Notes: generated by a model not told the origin, from the letters alone. Positions 21,177-32,013 are shown, counted from the first letter of the stretch. The stretch is 64,000 nt of DNA from Pseudomonadota bacterium (GCA_963204745.1 CAUJHF010000020.1:162208-226207), one strand, 5' to 3'. Translations and numbers: made by a program.

Positions 21177-21206
21177 AACGGTCAGCTACCCTGCGGAAAG
21201 CCGGAC

Positions 21207-23771
21207 TCAGGCTGTCCGTTCAACCGTAATCCGCTCATAGCACTCAATCTGGTCACCGGGCTTCACGTCGTTGTAATTGCGAACACCGATACCGCACTCG
21301 GTACCCGCACGGACCTCGTTCACATCATCCTTGAAGCGCCGCAGCGACTCGAGTTCACCTTCGTAGATAACAGCATTATTTCTGAGCACCCGAAGCGGGT
21401 TATTGCGCCGTACATAACCGTCGACGACGAGGCACCCGGCGATATCGCCGAATTTCGGTGACTTGAAGACATCCCGAACCTCTGCCAGACCGACGATCTG
21501 CTCCCGAATAACCGGGGACAACATGCCCGTGATCGCTGCGCGTACATCGTCGATGGCCTGGTAGATGATGCTGTAATAGCGAACATCTACGCCGGTATCC
21601 TTGATAGCCTGGCGACCGGCTCCATCCGCCCGGATATTGAACGCGATGATGATGGCCTTCGAGGCTGCGGCAAGCGTGATGTCCGAGGCACTCAGACCAC
21701 CGACCCCCGTGCTGATAACCTTTACCTGCACCTCGTCATGCGACAATTTGCTCATCGCATCGCTGAGGGCTTCTGCACTCCCCTGAACATCAGCCTTGAT
21801 CAGCAACTGCAGTGTCTTGGGCTGCGAGGCATCGAACTGACTGAACACATCGTCAAGCTTCGTAGCCTGCTGCTGGGCAAGCTTCACATCACGGGTGCGC
21901 GCAAGCCGGAACTGCGCAAGCTCGCGGGCCTTGCGTTCGTCTTCGAGCACCAGGACGTCATCACCGGCATTCGGTGTACCGGACAGCCCAAGAACAGATA
22001 CCGGCTGTGAGGGACCAACTTCTGTAACCGGCTCACCACGCTCATTGGTCATTGCACGTACCCGACCGTACTCATGCCCCGCCAGCAACGCATCGCCGAG
22101 CTTCAGCTGCCCACGGGTGACCAGTACAGTGGCAACCGCTCCCCGGCCCTTCTCAAGACTGGATTCGATAACCACACCCGCTGCACGCCCCTCGGCTACA
22201 GCAGCCAGTTCCAGAACTTCAGCCTGCAGCAAAATGGCGCTGAGCAGATCATCGATACCCTGTCCGGTCTTTGCCGAGACATTGACGAACATCGTATCGC
22301 CACCCCACTCTTCGGGCACAACTTCCCTGGCAACCAGCTCCTGCCGGACCCGATCCAGATCGGCATCGCTCTTGTCGACCTTGTTGACGGCCACGACAAT
22401 CGGGACGCCTGCCGCACGCGCATGCACGATGGCTTCTTCGGTCTGCGGCATCACACCGTCGTCTGCTGCAACGACCAGCACGATGATGTCGGTAACTTTG
22501 GCACCACGTGCACGCATGGACGTAAATGCGGCGTGGCCGGGCGTATCCAGGAAGGTCACCGGGCCTTTGGCCGTTTCCACATGATAAGCACCGATGTGCT
22601 GGGTGATCCCGCCTGCTTCGCCTGAAGCAACCTTGGTGCGGCGAATATAGTCCAAGAGTGAAGTCTTTCCATGGTCCACATGTCCCATCACCGTCACCAC
22701 CGGGGAGCGTGGCTTCTTTTCTCCGGTATCGTCTTCAGCCGGATTGATCGAATCCTCCAGATCCTCGATCTTTACGGGTTTGGCGATGTGCCCATACTCT
22801 TCAACCACGAGAGTGGCGGCATCCTGATCGATGGCCTGGTTGATCGTTGCCATCACACCCAGCTTCATCAACGAACGGATAACGTCGGTAGACTTGACCG
22901 CCAGACGCTGCGCCAGATCACCCACCTTGATGGTCTCCGGAATCGCAACCTCACGGATTACCGGCGCGGTCGGCCGCTCAAAGCCATGCCGACCGCTGTC
23001 CACAGATACCGCCACCGTTCGTCGGCGTGTTTTCTTCTTCTTGCGCCGCCCGCTGGCATCGGCAGCAACATGCAGCTCCTGACGACCAAAAAGTGTGCCC
23101 TTGTCATCCGGAAGATCTTCTTCCGGACTTGCGGCAAGCACTTCAACGACCTCGCGGCGCACCTCGCGCTTGCCGATTGCCTCACGTCGCTGACGGGCCT
23201 CGACATCACGTTTTCGCGTTTCTTCCTCGGTCCGGGCCCTAGTCTTTTCAGTTTCCTGCAGCGCAGTCTCTTCGCTGACCCGGCGGGCTTCTTCCTCGGC
23301 TTTCTGTCTTGCCTCAGCTTCGGCCTGCTCCTTCTCGCGCTGGACGCGCTCAAGCTCACGCTGCTTGAGTTCACGCTCCTGCTCGGCCTGGGCCTGCTCC
23401 TCCGCGCGCTGCCGGTCAAGTTCTTCCTGCTGTTTCCGGGCATCCTGCTCAAGAACGTCCCGGTTGACATAGGTACGCTTTCTGCGAACTTCAACGGTTA
23501 CAGTCTTGGCCCGCCCCTGTCCGGCACCCACCTTGATCTCGGTCGAGGTGCGCCGGTTCAAGGTGATCTTGCGGGGCGCGGCTGCGGCCGCGCTGCTGTC
23601 ATCATGGCCGTGCGTACGACGCAGATACGTAAGCAGGTTCTGCTTGGCATCGTCACTGATTACCGCATCCGCACCTTCCACGGAAATCCCTGCCTCACCC
23701 AGCTGGGCCAGGAGCTTCTCCACGGGAATCTTCAGGGCATCTGCAAACTGCGTGACCGTCACTTCCGACAT
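21207..23771 (-). CDS. infB: Translation initiation factor IF-2, 854 aa
   Basis: GTPase that places initiator fMet-tRNA on the ribosome and promotes subunit joining. N-terminal IF2_N module ([25 protein letters not shown]), then an IF2-associated domain and a long Glu/Gln/Arg-rich helical region (about residues 105-215). The G domain follows, with [22 protein letters not shown] and NKVDK, then domains II to IV ending in the fMet-tRNA-binding C2 region ([21 protein letters not shown]). The G domain, domain II and C-terminal domain are complete. It lies 34 bases downstream of nusA. Confidence 0.97.
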   Translation of the reverse strand: MSEVTVTQFADALKIPVEKLLAQLGEAGISVEGADAVISDDAKQNLLTYLRRTHGHDDSSAAAAAPRKITLNRRTSTEIKVGAGQGRAKTVTVEVRRKRTYVNRDVLEQDARKQQEELDRQRAEEQAQAEQERELKQRELERVQREKEQAEAEARQKAEEEARRVSEETALQETEKTRARTEEETRKRDVEARQRREAIGKREVRREVVEVLAASPEEDLPDDKGTLFGRQELHVAADASGRRKKKKTRRRTVAVSVDSGRHGFERPTAPVIREVAIPETIKVGDLAQRLAVKSTDVIRSLMKLGVMATINQAIDQDAATLVVEEYGHIAKPVKIEDLEDSINPAEDDTGEKKPRSPVVTVMGHVDHGKTSLLDYIRRTKVASGEAGGITQHIGAYHVETAKGPVTFLDTPGHAAFTSMRARGAKVTDIIVLVVAADDGVMPQTEEAIVHARAAGVPIVVAVNKVDKSDADLDRVRQELVAREVVPEEWGGDTMFVNVSAKTGQGIDDLLSAILLQAEVLELAAVAEGRAAGVVIESSLEKGRGAVATVLVTRGQLKLGDALLAGHEYGRVRAMTNERGEPVTEVGPSQPVSVLGLSGTPNAGDDVLVLEDERKARELAQFRLARTRDVKLAQQQATKLDDVFSQFDASQPKTLQLLIKADVQGSAEALSDAMSKLSHDEVQVKVISTGVGGLSASDITLAAASKAIIIAFNIRADGAGRQAIKDTGVDVRYYSIIYQAIDDVRAAITGMLSPVIREQIVGLAEVRDVFKSPKFGDIAGCLVVDGYVRRNNPLRVLRNNAVIYEGELESLRRFKDDVNEVRAGTECGIGVRNYNDVKPGDQIECYERITVERTA

Positions 23772-23805
23772 AGGCTTACCCCGCGTACTGGCAGGTCAAT
23801 AAAAA

Positions 23806-25311
23806 TCAACCGGCCGACTCCTGTTCGAACCAATGCGCACGCGCCGCCATGATCAGCTTCGCGGAACGCTCGTCATCAAGCCCCTCAATACCCTCCAGAT
23901 CGTCCACTGCCTGTTCAGCCAGATCATCCCGCGTACAGATACCGCGCCCTGCAAGCTGACCCGCAAGTGCCGGATCCATCCCTTCCAGGCTCAGCAGATC
24001 CTGTGCCGGAGGCGCCTTGTCGATCTTTTCCTCATTCTGGATAGCGAGGGTAATCAGCACGTCGCGGGCACGGTTACGCAGCTCATCAACCATGTCCTGA
24101 TCGAATTCCTCGATGCCGAGCAACTCATTGGCAGGCACGTAGGCAATCTCCTCGATACTCGAAAAGCCTTCCTGCACAAGGATCAATGCCACTTCCTCGT
24201 CCACGTCCAGCTTTTCCTTGAACAGGTCCAGCAGCACCCGGGACTCCTTCTCGCTCTTCTCCTCGGCCGCTGCCTCGGTCATGACATTGAGCTCCCAGCC
24301 AGTCAGTTCGCTCGCCAGACGGATATTCTGGCCGCCACGGCCGATGGCCTGGGAGAGCTTGTCCTCCTGAACCGCGAGATCCATGCTGTGGCTTTCCTCA
24401 TCGACCACGATGGAGCTGACATCAGCAGGCGACATGGCATTGATCACGTACTGGGCCGGACTCTCGTTCCAGAGAATGATGTCCACACGCTCGCCGGCCA
24501 GCTCATTGGAGACAGCCTGTACGCGCGAACCGCGCATACCGACACAGGCACCAACCGGATCAATGCGGCGGTCATTGCTCTTGACCGCGATCTTCGCCCG
24601 CAGGCCGGGATCACGCGCTGCACCAAGGATTTCAATCAGCCCCTGGCCAACCTCCGGAACCTCGATCTTGAACAGCTCAAGCAGAAACTGCGGTGAAGTT
24701 CTGGTCAAAAACAGCTGCGGACCACGCGGCTCAGAACGAACTTCGCGCAGCAGCGCCTTGATACGGTCCTGCGGCCTGGCCGGCTCCCGGGGCATCATGT
24801 GTTCGCGCGGAATAAAGCCCTCGGCATTGCCACCCAGATCGACATAGACACCATTACGGTCAACGCGCTTCACGACGCCCGACAACAGCTGGCCAACGCG
24901 CCCCTCAAACTCCTCGACCACCTTCTTGCGTTCTGCTTCCCGTACTTTCTGCACGATGACCTGCTTCGCCGTCTGTGCAGCAATGCGGCCAAACTCTACC
25001 GAGGGAATAAGTTGCTCCACGTATCCGCCTGGCTCCGCTGCCGGATCTATATCGACCGCATCGATCATGCGCAGCTCGCGTTCTGGAGTTTCAAGCTCCG
25101 TAGAGTCATCCGCGAAGACCTTCCAGCGGCGGAAGGTGTCATATTCACCGGTGACACGATTGATATTGACGCGCACATCGACATCATCGTCGCCATAACG
25201 CTTGCGGGTCGCCGAAGCCAGCGCGGCCTCCAGCGCCTCAAAAATGATTTCGCGGTCAACTGCCTTCTCGTTTGAGACGGCTTCGGCCACCAGCAGTATT
25301 TCCTTGCTCAT
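23806..25311 (-). CDS. nusA: Transcription termination/antitermination factor NusA, 501 aa
   Basis: Binds RNA polymerase and controls pausing, intrinsic termination and antitermination. Domains in order: N-terminal RNAP-binding domain, S1 (SGVVKRVDRNGVYVDLGGNAEGF), KH1 (CVGMRGSRVQAVSNEL), KH2 (AIGRGGQNIRLASELTG) and two C-terminal acidic repeats (about 360-420 and 435-495), the proteobacterial arrangement. Length is close to E. coli NusA (495 aa). The two terminators in front of rimP may be the target of NusA feedback, which is inference. Confidence 0.97.
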   Translation of the reverse strand: MSKEILLVAEAVSNEKAVDREIIFEALEAALASATRKRYGDDDVDVRVNINRVTGEYDTFRRWKVFADDSTELETPERELRMIDAVDIDPAAEPGGYVEQLIPSVEFGRIAAQTAKQVIVQKVREAERKKVVEEFEGRVGQLLSGVVKRVDRNGVYVDLGGNAEGFIPREHMMPREPARPQDRIKALLREVRSEPRGPQLFLTRTSPQFLLELFKIEVPEVGQGLIEILGAARDPGLRAKIAVKSNDRRIDPVGACVGMRGSRVQAVSNELAGERVDIILWNESPAQYVINAMSPADVSSIVVDEESHSMDLAVQEDKLSQAIGRGGQNIRLASELTGWELNVMTEAAAEEKSEKESRVLLDLFKEKLDVDEEVALILVQEGFSSIEEIAYVPANELLGIEEFDQDMVDELRNRARDVLITLAIQNEEKIDKAPPAQDLLSLEGMDPALAGQLAGRGICTRDDLAEQAVDDLEGIEGLDDERSAKLIMAARAHWFEQESAG

Positions 25312-25357
25312 ATTCGGTACACCTGCGCGCAGTTTCTTCGCTTCATGTCAAGACTGG

Positions 25358-25813
25358 TCAGAATTCCGGAACCAGCCGTATCAGTTCAATGTCCTCAATC
25401 GGTACCATCAGCTCGGCACCGTCAAGCTCAAGCCTGGCCTTGTCGCCATCGCGGCCAATCAGCACCCCGGCAAACCGGCGGCGCCCGGCAATCCTCGCCC
25501 GGAACCGTCCCTTGACCGGCTGGCCAGCAAACCGGTCAAAGTGCGCCGGCTTCACCAGCTTCCGGTCCATACCCGGAGATGAGACTTCAAGGTCGTAATC
25601 ACCCTGAATCGGGTCTTCAACGTCCAGCAAGCCGCTCAGTTGCCGGCTTACTGCTTCGCAATCCTCGACACGAATTCCCTCGGGCCGGTCGATATACAGG
25701 CGAAGAACCCTGCGCCCTCCGCCAACACTGAACTCCAGGTCAGTCAGCTCATAGCCCAGCGCTTCTACCGGCGGCTCCAGCAGGGCAATCAGTTGTATAC
25801 GACCCTTGCTCAT
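25358..25813 (-). CDS. rimP: Ribosome maturation factor RimP, 151 aa
   Basis: Needed for 30S subunit maturation; first protein gene of the nusA-infB operon. Recognised from PVEALGYELTDLEFSVGGGRRVLRLYIDRPEGIRVEDCEAVSRQLSG (family start) and the core YDLEVSSPGMDRKL, with a C-terminal SH3-like domain ending IELIRLVPEF. An in-frame ATG at 25825 would add four residues; neither start has a strong ribosome site. A GGGC-ATTAA-GCCC hairpin lies directly before the first ATG. Confidence 0.94.
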   Translation of the reverse strand: MSKGRIQLIALLEPPVEALGYELTDLEFSVGGGRRVLRLYIDRPEGIRVEDCEAVSRQLSGLLDVEDPIQGDYDLEVSSPGMDRKLVKPAHFDRFAGQPVKGRFRARIAGRRRFAGVLIGRDGDKARLELDGAELMVPIEDIELIRLVPEF

Positions 25814-25862
25814 CGCGCGTCTCATCCGGGCTTAATGCCCTGCAAATGCAGGCAGCAGAAAC

Positions 25863-25883
25863 AAAAAATGGGCCATTGGCCCA
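25863..25883 (-). terminator. Second intrinsic terminator / attenuator in the rimP leader
   Basis: On the minus strand TGGGCC-AAT-GGCCCA (25869-25883) is followed by six U residues (25863-25868). It lies about 50 bases before rimP and downstream of the terminator that follows tRNA-fMet, so operon transcripts must read through it. Confidence 0.7.
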
Positions 25884-25943
25884 CCCTTGCTGCACCCCAA
25901 TCTTCCCTGCCGCCCGGGTGCGGGCTGTCGCCGTGCAATACCG

Positions 25944-25969
25944 CAAAAAAACAAAGCCCCGCGCGGGGC
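25944..25969 (-). terminator. Intrinsic terminator after the initiator tRNA gene
   Basis: GCCCC-GCGC-GGGGC (25956-25969, minus strand) followed by UUUGUUUUUUU is a classic intrinsic terminator, ending 17 bases after the CCA of tRNA-fMet. It probably ends most tRNA transcripts, with read-through into rimP-nusA. Confidence 0.85.
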
Positions 25970-25985
25970 CATTTCAAGCGATAAA

Positions 25986-26062
<77 letters not shown>

Positions 26063-26077
26063 CCAGCGCAGCTATGC

Positions 26078-26106
26078 ATGGTAGCCATTTCGCAGCAGCG
26101 AGGCAA
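26078..26106 (-). promoter_or_regulatory. Candidate sigma-70 promoter of tRNA-fMet
   Basis: On the minus strand TTGCCT (26101-26106) and TACCAT (26078-26083) are 17 bases apart. The hexamer ends 15 bases before the tRNA 5' end, leaving a leader of about 8 bases for RNase P. Confidence 0.6.
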
Positions 26107-26127
26107 CCGTCGGGAAACGGACTGGAA

Positions 26128-27570
26128 TCAGATCAGCGCTGCGGCATACGCACAGAGATCCAGGAGGCGGTCCGGGAACAGGCCGATACCGAGCAACAGC
26201 AAGGCATTGACGCTCAGGACAAGCTTGAGGTCCAGCGGTATACCAACCGTACTGACGGTACCGCCATTATCGAACAGCATCAGGCGAATGATGCGCAGAT
26301 AGTAAAAGGCCCCTATCACCGATGTCAGCACGCCAACTATCGCCAGCCCCAGATAGCCCGCATTCAGCAATGCGGAAAGGACCCACCACTTGGCATAGAA
26401 ACCGGCCAGTGGCGGAACACCTGCCATGCTGAACATCAGCAGAACCATCATCAGCGTAAACCACGGGCTGCGCTGCCAGAGGCCGCGCAGATCATCAAGG
26501 TCATTCACTTCCTGACCCTGACTGCCCAGCATGACAAGGAATCCGAAGGCGCCTGCCGCCATGATCACATAAACGATCGTGTAGAAGAGTGCAGCCTGTA
26601 TACCGCCCGGACTACCCGCCATGAGCCCCAGCAGAATAAAGCCGACATGTGAGATCGTGGAGTACGCGAGCATGCGCCGGATATTCGTCTGCGCGATTGC
26701 GGCCACGTTGCCCAGGATCAGCGACAAGACTGCGAGCGCCGCCAGCATCGGTTCCCAGAACGAGGCAAGCCCTGCCGAACCCTCGGAAAGAATGCGGACC
26801 GCCAGCGCCAGCGCACCGAGCTTAGGTGCTGTACCCACATAGAGAGTGACCGGGGTTGGCGCACCCTCATAGACGTCCGGCACCCACATATGAAATGGCA
26901 CCGCACCAAACTTGAAAGCGATACCCGCGACCATGAATCCAAGACCGACCCGGAGACCGACAACATCCGCCTGTGCGGCTATAGCCGTCTGCAGTTCCCC
27001 TATCTGCAGCGTGCCGGTGATGCCATAGACGAGTGACATACCGTAAAGCAAGGTACCCGAAGCGATTGCACCCAGTACAAAGTACTTCATCGCCGCCTCG
27101 GCCGAGCGGGATGAGTCGCGGTCGAAGGCCACCATCGCGTACAGGCTGAGCGACAGGATCTCCAACCCGATATAGCTGACAAGCAAGCTGTATCCGGAGG
27201 CCAGCACCATGATCCCGAGCAGGCCGAATAGCCCAAGAACGTAGTACTCACCCAAATGCAGCTTCCTGCTGCGCAGCCAGGGACGCGAGTAGAGAAACAC
27301 CGTTGCCACGGCCGTTACCGCAAACAGCTTGAGGACCCGCGCCAGTCCATCGGAGACATAGGAACCACCCGACGCAAAATGTGCTGTGCTGTCCGGGCCG
27401 ATACCAATCAACACCCACGCAACACCGGCCAGCAGGAAAATCGCAAGCAGATAACTGAGATCACGCGCGCTGTCGCGCACAAACAGGTCGACAATCAGCA
27501 GGACACAGATCCCGCTGGCCAGCACAATTTCAGGCAACTGGGCGGACAAGTCCATGAGCGAATAATTCAT
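26128..27570 (-). CDS. nuoN: NADH-quinone oxidoreductase subunit N, 480 aa
   Basis: Antiporter-like membrane subunit of complex I, one of three proton-pumping modules (with L and M). About 14 hydrophobic segments; the conserved core includes KFGAVPFHMWVPDVYEGAPTPVTLYV with its pumping lysine and a later RRMLAYSTISHVGFILLG segment. Its ATG overlaps the nuoM stop by four bases. Last gene of the nuo operon, 65 bases before the tRNA-fMet gene on the same strand, with no terminator between. Confidence 0.97.
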   Translation of the reverse strand: MNYSLMDLSAQLPEIVLASGICVLLIVDLFVRDSARDLSYLLAIFLLAGVAWVLIGIGPDSTAHFASGGSYVSDGLARVLKLFAVTAVATVFLYSRPWLRSRKLHLGEYYVLGLFGLLGIMVLASGYSLLVSYIGLEILSLSLYAMVAFDRDSSRSAEAAMKYFVLGAIASGTLLYGMSLVYGITGTLQIGELQTAIAAQADVVGLRVGLGFMVAGIAFKFGAVPFHMWVPDVYEGAPTPVTLYVGTAPKLGALALAVRILSEGSAGLASFWEPMLAALAVLSLILGNVAAIAQTNIRRMLAYSTISHVGFILLGLMAGSPGGIQAALFYTIVYVIMAAGAFGFLVMLGSQGQEVNDLDDLRGLWQRSPWFTLMMVLLMFSMAGVPPLAGFYAKWWVLSALLNAGYLGLAIVGVLTSVIGAFYYLRIIRLMLFDNGGTVSTVGIPLDLKLVLSVNALLLLGIGLFPDRLLDLCAYAAALI

Positions 27571-29111
27571 AGTCCCGCCTGTATCTTGGACTGCATGATC
27601 TGCGTGGCCAGATGATCGACACTTGCCGACATCACATCAGCGATTGGCGCCGGCCACAGGCCCAGCCAGAGCACGCCACCGGCCACGAGCACAAGAATCA
27701 GCATTTCCCGGGCCGATATATCGACAAGACTGGCGACAGCCGTGTTGGCCACTGCACCGAATACGACGCGCTTGACCAGCCACAGCGTATATGCGGCACC
27801 CAGAATCAGGGTGATAGATGCCAGGAAGGCATACCAGAAACCCGCCTTGAAGCTGGCCAGAATCACCATAAATTCGCCGACGAAGCCCGAAGTGCCGGGC
27901 AACCCCGCATTGGCAAGCGCAAAAAACACCATAAGGGCAGCAAAACGCGGCATGGTATTCACGACGCCGCCATAGTCAGCAATCTTCCTGCTGTGCATCC
28001 GGTCATACAGGACTCCGACACAGAGAAACAATGCGCCGGAAATAAAGCCGTGTGAAATCATCTGCAGCATGGCCCCGGACAGACCCATGGCAACACCACT
28101 TGTACTTCCGGTGCGCGCGAGGATGGGCCAGGCGATGAAAAGCCCGAGCGTGACGAAACCCATGTGCGCAATGGAGGAGTAGGCAATGAGCTTCTTCATG
28201 TCCTGCTGCACGAGGGCGACGAAGCCGATATACACCACTGCGACCAGCGACAGGAAAATCATCAGCGCCGACAAGTGACCGCTGGCATCCGGGGCAATGG
28301 GCAAGCTGAAGCGGATAAACCCGTAGCCACCCATCTTCAGCAGTACCGCTGCCAGAATGACCGAGCCACCGGTGGGCGCCTCCACATGCGCATCCGGCAA
28401 CCAGGTGTGCACGGGCCACATCGGAACCTTTACAGCAAAAGCAGCAAGAAAGGCCAGGAAAATCAGTGTCTGTTCGGCCTGGCTCAACGGAAGCTGATGG
28501 AATACGAGAATACTGTAGCTGCCCGACTTGAGATACAGGTAGATCAGGGCGATCAGCATGAACACCGAACCGAGAAAGGTGTACAAGAAGAACTTCACCG
28601 TCGCATAAATCCGGCGCTCGCCACCCCAGACACCGATGATGATGAACATCGGGATCAACATCGCTTCCCAGAACACATAGAACAGCAAGGCATCGACGGC
28701 CGCGAACACGCCGATCATGAGTCCTTCTAGAATCAGGAACGCGGCAAAGTACTCTGCTGTGCGCACGCGGACGGAATCCCAACCCGCCAGCAGGACGATC
28801 GGTGTCAGGAAAGTTGTCAACATGACAAGGGGCATCGAGAATCCGTCTACGCCGAGGTAGTACTCGACATTGAAGGCGCGGATCCATGACATGCGTTCGA
28901 CGAACTGCATGTCTGCTGTCGCCGCGTTGAAATCTGTCCACAGGGGCAGACTGAGCAAGAAGCTGAGTACCGATACAACAAGCGCCAACAAACGATCGGC
29001 ACGCAATCCCGCACCATCACTGGACGGTTTGCCGGCACTGGTCCGACCGATCGCGAGGACGAGCAGTCCGCCCAGAATCGGCAGCCAGATCAATATGCTC
29101 AGTGTTCCCAC
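27567..29111 (-). CDS. nuoM: NADH-quinone oxidoreductase subunit M, 514 aa
   Basis: Antiporter-like complex I subunit. Diagnostic stretches are VEYYLGVDGFSMPLVMLTTFL near the N-terminus, FAVKVPMWPVHTWLPDAHVEAPTGGSVILA containing the key lysine and glutamate region, and KKLIAYSSIAHMGFVTLG. Length is standard. It follows nuoL by 24 bases and is coupled to nuoN by an ATGA overlap. Confidence 0.97.
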   Translation of the reverse strand: MGTLSILIWLPILGGLLVLAIGRTSAGKPSSDGAGLRADRLLALVVSVLSFLLSLPLWTDFNAATADMQFVERMSWIRAFNVEYYLGVDGFSMPLVMLTTFLTPIVLLAGWDSVRVRTAEYFAAFLILEGLMIGVFAAVDALLFYVFWEAMLIPMFIIIGVWGGERRIYATVKFFLYTFLGSVFMLIALIYLYLKSGSYSILVFHQLPLSQAEQTLIFLAFLAAFAVKVPMWPVHTWLPDAHVEAPTGGSVILAAVLLKMGGYGFIRFSLPIAPDASGHLSALMIFLSLVAVVYIGFVALVQQDMKKLIAYSSIAHMGFVTLGLFIAWPILARTGSTSGVAMGLSGAMLQMISHGFISGALFLCVGVLYDRMHSRKIADYGGVVNTMPRFAALMVFFALANAGLPGTSGFVGEFMVILASFKAGFWYAFLASITLILGAAYTLWLVKRVVFGAVANTAVASLVDISAREMLILVLVAGGVLWLGLWPAPIADVMSASVDHLATQIMQSKIQAGL

Positions 29112-29135
29112 GTCTACCCCATCGCTTGGCTGATA

Positions 29136-31091
29136 TCAGCCGGCAAGCAGCAACCAGCCAACAAGTACAGCCAGTCCGGCAATCATCGCGAACGCATAGT
29201 GATACAGATAACCGGACTGAAGCTGACGCACGACCTGCGATGCCCAACCCACCAGACGCGCACTGCCGTTCACCAGACCGCTGTCAATCACCGCTTCATC
29301 ACCGGCATGCCAGAAAAATTCGCCCAGCGCCGTACTGCCGCGCGCAAAGACCTTCTGGTTGAATTCATCGAAGTAGTACTTGTTGATCAGCAGTGTATGG
29401 AGGCCACTGAACTGCTTGCCCAACCGTTCCGGCAATGCCGGATTTTTAAGATACAGGTACCAGGCACACAGGACGCCGCCCAGCGCTATCCACGGCACCG
29501 GCATGGTCAGGGCATGAAGAACATAGGCCGCAGGCCCGTGAAACTCTGCGGCACCTTCGCCGAGCACGTCATTAATCTCACGGGTAAAGATGGCGTCGCC
29601 GAAATAGCTGCCGAAAACCACTGGCCCTACCGTCAGCCAACCGAGGATGACTGACGGCACCGCAAGCAGCGCGAGCGGCAGCCAGACGACCATCGACGGC
29701 TCATGCAGGTGGTCTTTCGCATGCGAATCGAGCCGCTCAGCCCCGTGGAACACGAGGAAAAACATCCGGAACGAATAGAGCGCAGTGACAAACACGCCGA
29801 TCATCAGGCACCACCACGCATAACCTGAACCGGTCCGGTGCGCGGCCCCAACCGCCTCGATGATCGCGTCCTTGGAAAAGAAGCCGGCAAAACCGGGAAA
29901 ACCGATCAGGGACAGGGACCCGATCAGACTGGTCAGCCAGGTAATGGGCAGGTAACGCCATAGCCCACCCATCTTGCGGATGTCCTGCTCATGATGCATG
30001 GCAATGATGACTGAACCTGCAGCGAGGAAGAGCAATGCCTTGAAGAAGGCGTGGGTCATGAGATGGAACACGCCCGCCGCATAGGCGGAGGCGCCCAGCG
30101 CAACCGTCATATAGCCGAGCTGCGACAGTGTCGAGTAGGCCACCACACGTTTGATGTCGTTCTGCACGACGCCCAGAAATCCGGTAAAGAGCGCCGTCGT
30201 GGCACCGACCACCATGACCACCGACAAGGCTGTATCCGAAAGCTCAAAGAGCGGCGACATCCGGGCGACCATGAAGATACCCGCCGTCACCATGGTGGCA
30301 GCATGGATCAGCGCTGAAATCGGTGTGGGGCCTTCCATCGAATCGGGCAGCCATACATGCAGCGGCATCTGCGCCGATTTGCCCATCGCCCCGATGAAAA
30401 GCAGGATGCAGGCCAGCGTGATCACTGACCACTGACTGTCGCCAAGCACCTGAATCGTCTGCCCGCTCATCGCATCGGCACCGGCAAAGACCGTCGCGTA
30501 ATCCAGGCTGCCAGTGGACATCAGGATCAGAGCAATGCCGAGCAGAAAACCGAAATCACCAACCCGGTTGACGAGAAAGGCCTTCATGTTGGCGAAAATC
30601 GCCGTGGGCCGCGTATACCAGAAGCCGATCAACAGGTAAGAGACGACGCCAACAGCTTCCCAGCCGAAGAACAGCTGCATGAAGTTGTTTGCCATCACCA
30701 GCATGAGCATGGCAAAGGTGAATAGCGAAATGTAACTGAAGAAGCGCTGGTAACCAGCGTCATCATGCATGTAACCGATGGTATATATATGCACCATCAG
30801 TGAAACCGAGGTCACCACGACCATCATCAGCGCTGTCAGCCGGTCGACCAGGAATCCGACCTGCATGTGTACGCCATCGACAACGGCCCAGGTATATACC
30901 GTGCCGTTAAAGGCCGGTTCTCCATCAAGCACCTGCGCCTTCAGCACTGCCAGCGACAGCAGAAATGAGGCGCCGACCCCGAGGATGGTTACGGTATGTG
31001 CACCTGCCCGCCCTATCACCCGCCCGAACAGACCGGCCAGCAATGCGGCCGCAAGCGGACACAGAACGATAGCGAGGTAGATATTCTCCAT
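29136..31091 (-). CDS. nuoL: NADH-quinone oxidoreductase subunit L, 651 aa
   Basis: Largest antiporter-like complex I subunit, at the distal tip of the membrane arm, with the long lateral helix that links the pumping modules. Motifs include FFGWEAVGVVSYLLIGFWY, GAMGKSAQMPLHVWLPDSMEGPTPISALIHAATMV (pumping core) and VAYSTLSQLGYMTVALG. Length and the C-terminal extension match NuoL and distinguish it from NuoM and NuoN. Four bases separate it from nuoK. Confidence 0.97.
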   Translation of the reverse strand: MENIYLAIVLCPLAAALLAGLFGRVIGRAGAHTVTILGVGASFLLSLAVLKAQVLDGEPAFNGTVYTWAVVDGVHMQVGFLVDRLTALMMVVVTSVSLMVHIYTIGYMHDDAGYQRFFSYISLFTFAMLMLVMANNFMQLFFGWEAVGVVSYLLIGFWYTRPTAIFANMKAFLVNRVGDFGFLLGIALILMSTGSLDYATVFAGADAMSGQTIQVLGDSQWSVITLACILLFIGAMGKSAQMPLHVWLPDSMEGPTPISALIHAATMVTAGIFMVARMSPLFELSDTALSVVMVVGATTALFTGFLGVVQNDIKRVVAYSTLSQLGYMTVALGASAYAAGVFHLMTHAFFKALLFLAAGSVIIAMHHEQDIRKMGGLWRYLPITWLTSLIGSLSLIGFPGFAGFFSKDAIIEAVGAAHRTGSGYAWWCLMIGVFVTALYSFRMFFLVFHGAERLDSHAKDHLHEPSMVVWLPLALLAVPSVILGWLTVGPVVFGSYFGDAIFTREINDVLGEGAAEFHGPAAYVLHALTMPVPWIALGGVLCAWYLYLKNPALPERLGKQFSGLHTLLINKYYFDEFNQKVFARGSTALGEFFWHAGDEAVIDSGLVNGSARLVGWASQVVRQLQSGYLYHYAFAMIAGLAVLVGWLLLAG

Positions 31092-31095
31092 AACA

Positions 31096-31401
31096 TCAAC
31101 CCTTCAGGGCATCCATTTCCTGGACGTTGATGCTGCGCCGGTTCCGGAATAGCACCACGAGAATGGCGAGTCCGATTGCCGATTCGGCTGCAGCTACCGT
31201 GAGTATGAAAAACACGAATACCTGCCCGGCCGGATCATCCAGGTACCGCGAAAAGGCAATGAAATTGAAGTTGACCGCGAGCAGCAGCAACTCGACACAC
31301 ATCAGCAAGACGATGACATTCTTCCGATTCAGAAAAATGCCCGCAACGCTGATCGCAAACAGCAGTGCCGAGACGGTCAGATAATGCTCGAGAGATACCA
31401 T
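31096..31401 (-). CDS. nuoK: NADH-quinone oxidoreductase subunit K, 101 aa
   Basis: Small complex I membrane subunit with three transmembrane helices and conserved membrane glutamates (the first in [14 protein letters not shown]). Full length for the family. Its ATG overlaps the nuoJ stop codon by one base, indicating translational coupling. Confidence 0.96.
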   Translation of the reverse strand: MVSLEHYLTVSALLFAISVAGIFLNRKNVIVLLMCVELLLLAVNFNFIAFSRYLDDPAGQVFVFFILTVAAAESAIGLAILVVLFRNRRSINVQEMDALKG

Positions 31402-32000
31402 CAGTCCTTCTCCGCCTCCATGCTGACCAGCTTTATCCGGTCCTCGCGGCGTACGCGAACCTGAGCCGAAATATCCTGTTTCTTGATCCCCGGCCGTTTG
31501 CGCATGGTCAGGAGGATGGCAGCCACGATCGCGAGCAGGAGCAGCATCGCGGCGAGTTCAAACGGGTACAGGTACTCCGTGTAGATCACCTTTCCCAGTT
31601 CGGCAGTGCTCGAGTACGCCGCATCGCGCGGTACCAGCACCCTGTCGACCGGTATCCCTTCATTACGCCACCAGATCAGACCCGCAAGCTCCAGAATGAC
31701 GATGCCCGCAACGATCGCGCCAACTGGCGCATACCGGGCAAAACCTTCCCGCAGGCTTGTGGTATTGACGTCCAGCATCATCACCACAAACAGGAACAGC
31801 ACCATGACGGCGCCGACATAGACCAGCACCAGCACGATCGCCAGAAATTCGACCTCAAGCAGCAGCCAGAGTACGGCGCTGCTGACAAAGGCCAGAATCA
31901 GGGAAAGTACGGCATGCACCGGATTACGAACGGTGATCACGGCAATCGCCGCACCAATCAGCGTCGCGGCCGCAGCATAAAAAAGTATCGTTGCGAACAT
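31401..32000 (-). CDS. nuoJ: NADH-quinone oxidoreductase subunit J, 199 aa
   Basis: Complex I membrane subunit whose third helix carries a pi-bulge important for coupling ([21 protein letters not shown]). The frame is open back to 32075 inside nuoI, but the ATG at 31998-32000 with AGG upstream begins at [17 protein letters not shown], the normal N-terminus. The C-terminus is charged (Arg/Lys/Asp) and likely cytoplasmic. Confidence 0.95.
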   Translation of the reverse strand: MFATILFYAAAATLIGAAIAVITVRNPVHAVLSLILAFVSSAVLWLLLEVEFLAIVLVLVYVGAVMVLFLFVVMMLDVNTTSLREGFARYAPVGAIVAGIVILELAGLIWWRNEGIPVDRVLVPRDAAYSSTAELGKVIYTEYLYPFELAAMLLLLAIVAAILLTMRKRPGIKKQDISAQVRVRREDRIKLVSMEAEKD

Positions 32001-32013
32001 CCCGGCGTACCTG

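Noticed and set aside
22671..23852. 393-codon hydrophobic plus-strand open frame opposite infB
   Set aside because: The Leu/Phe-rich product arises from reading the Glu/Gln/Arg-rich IF-2 region backwards; not a membrane protein gene.
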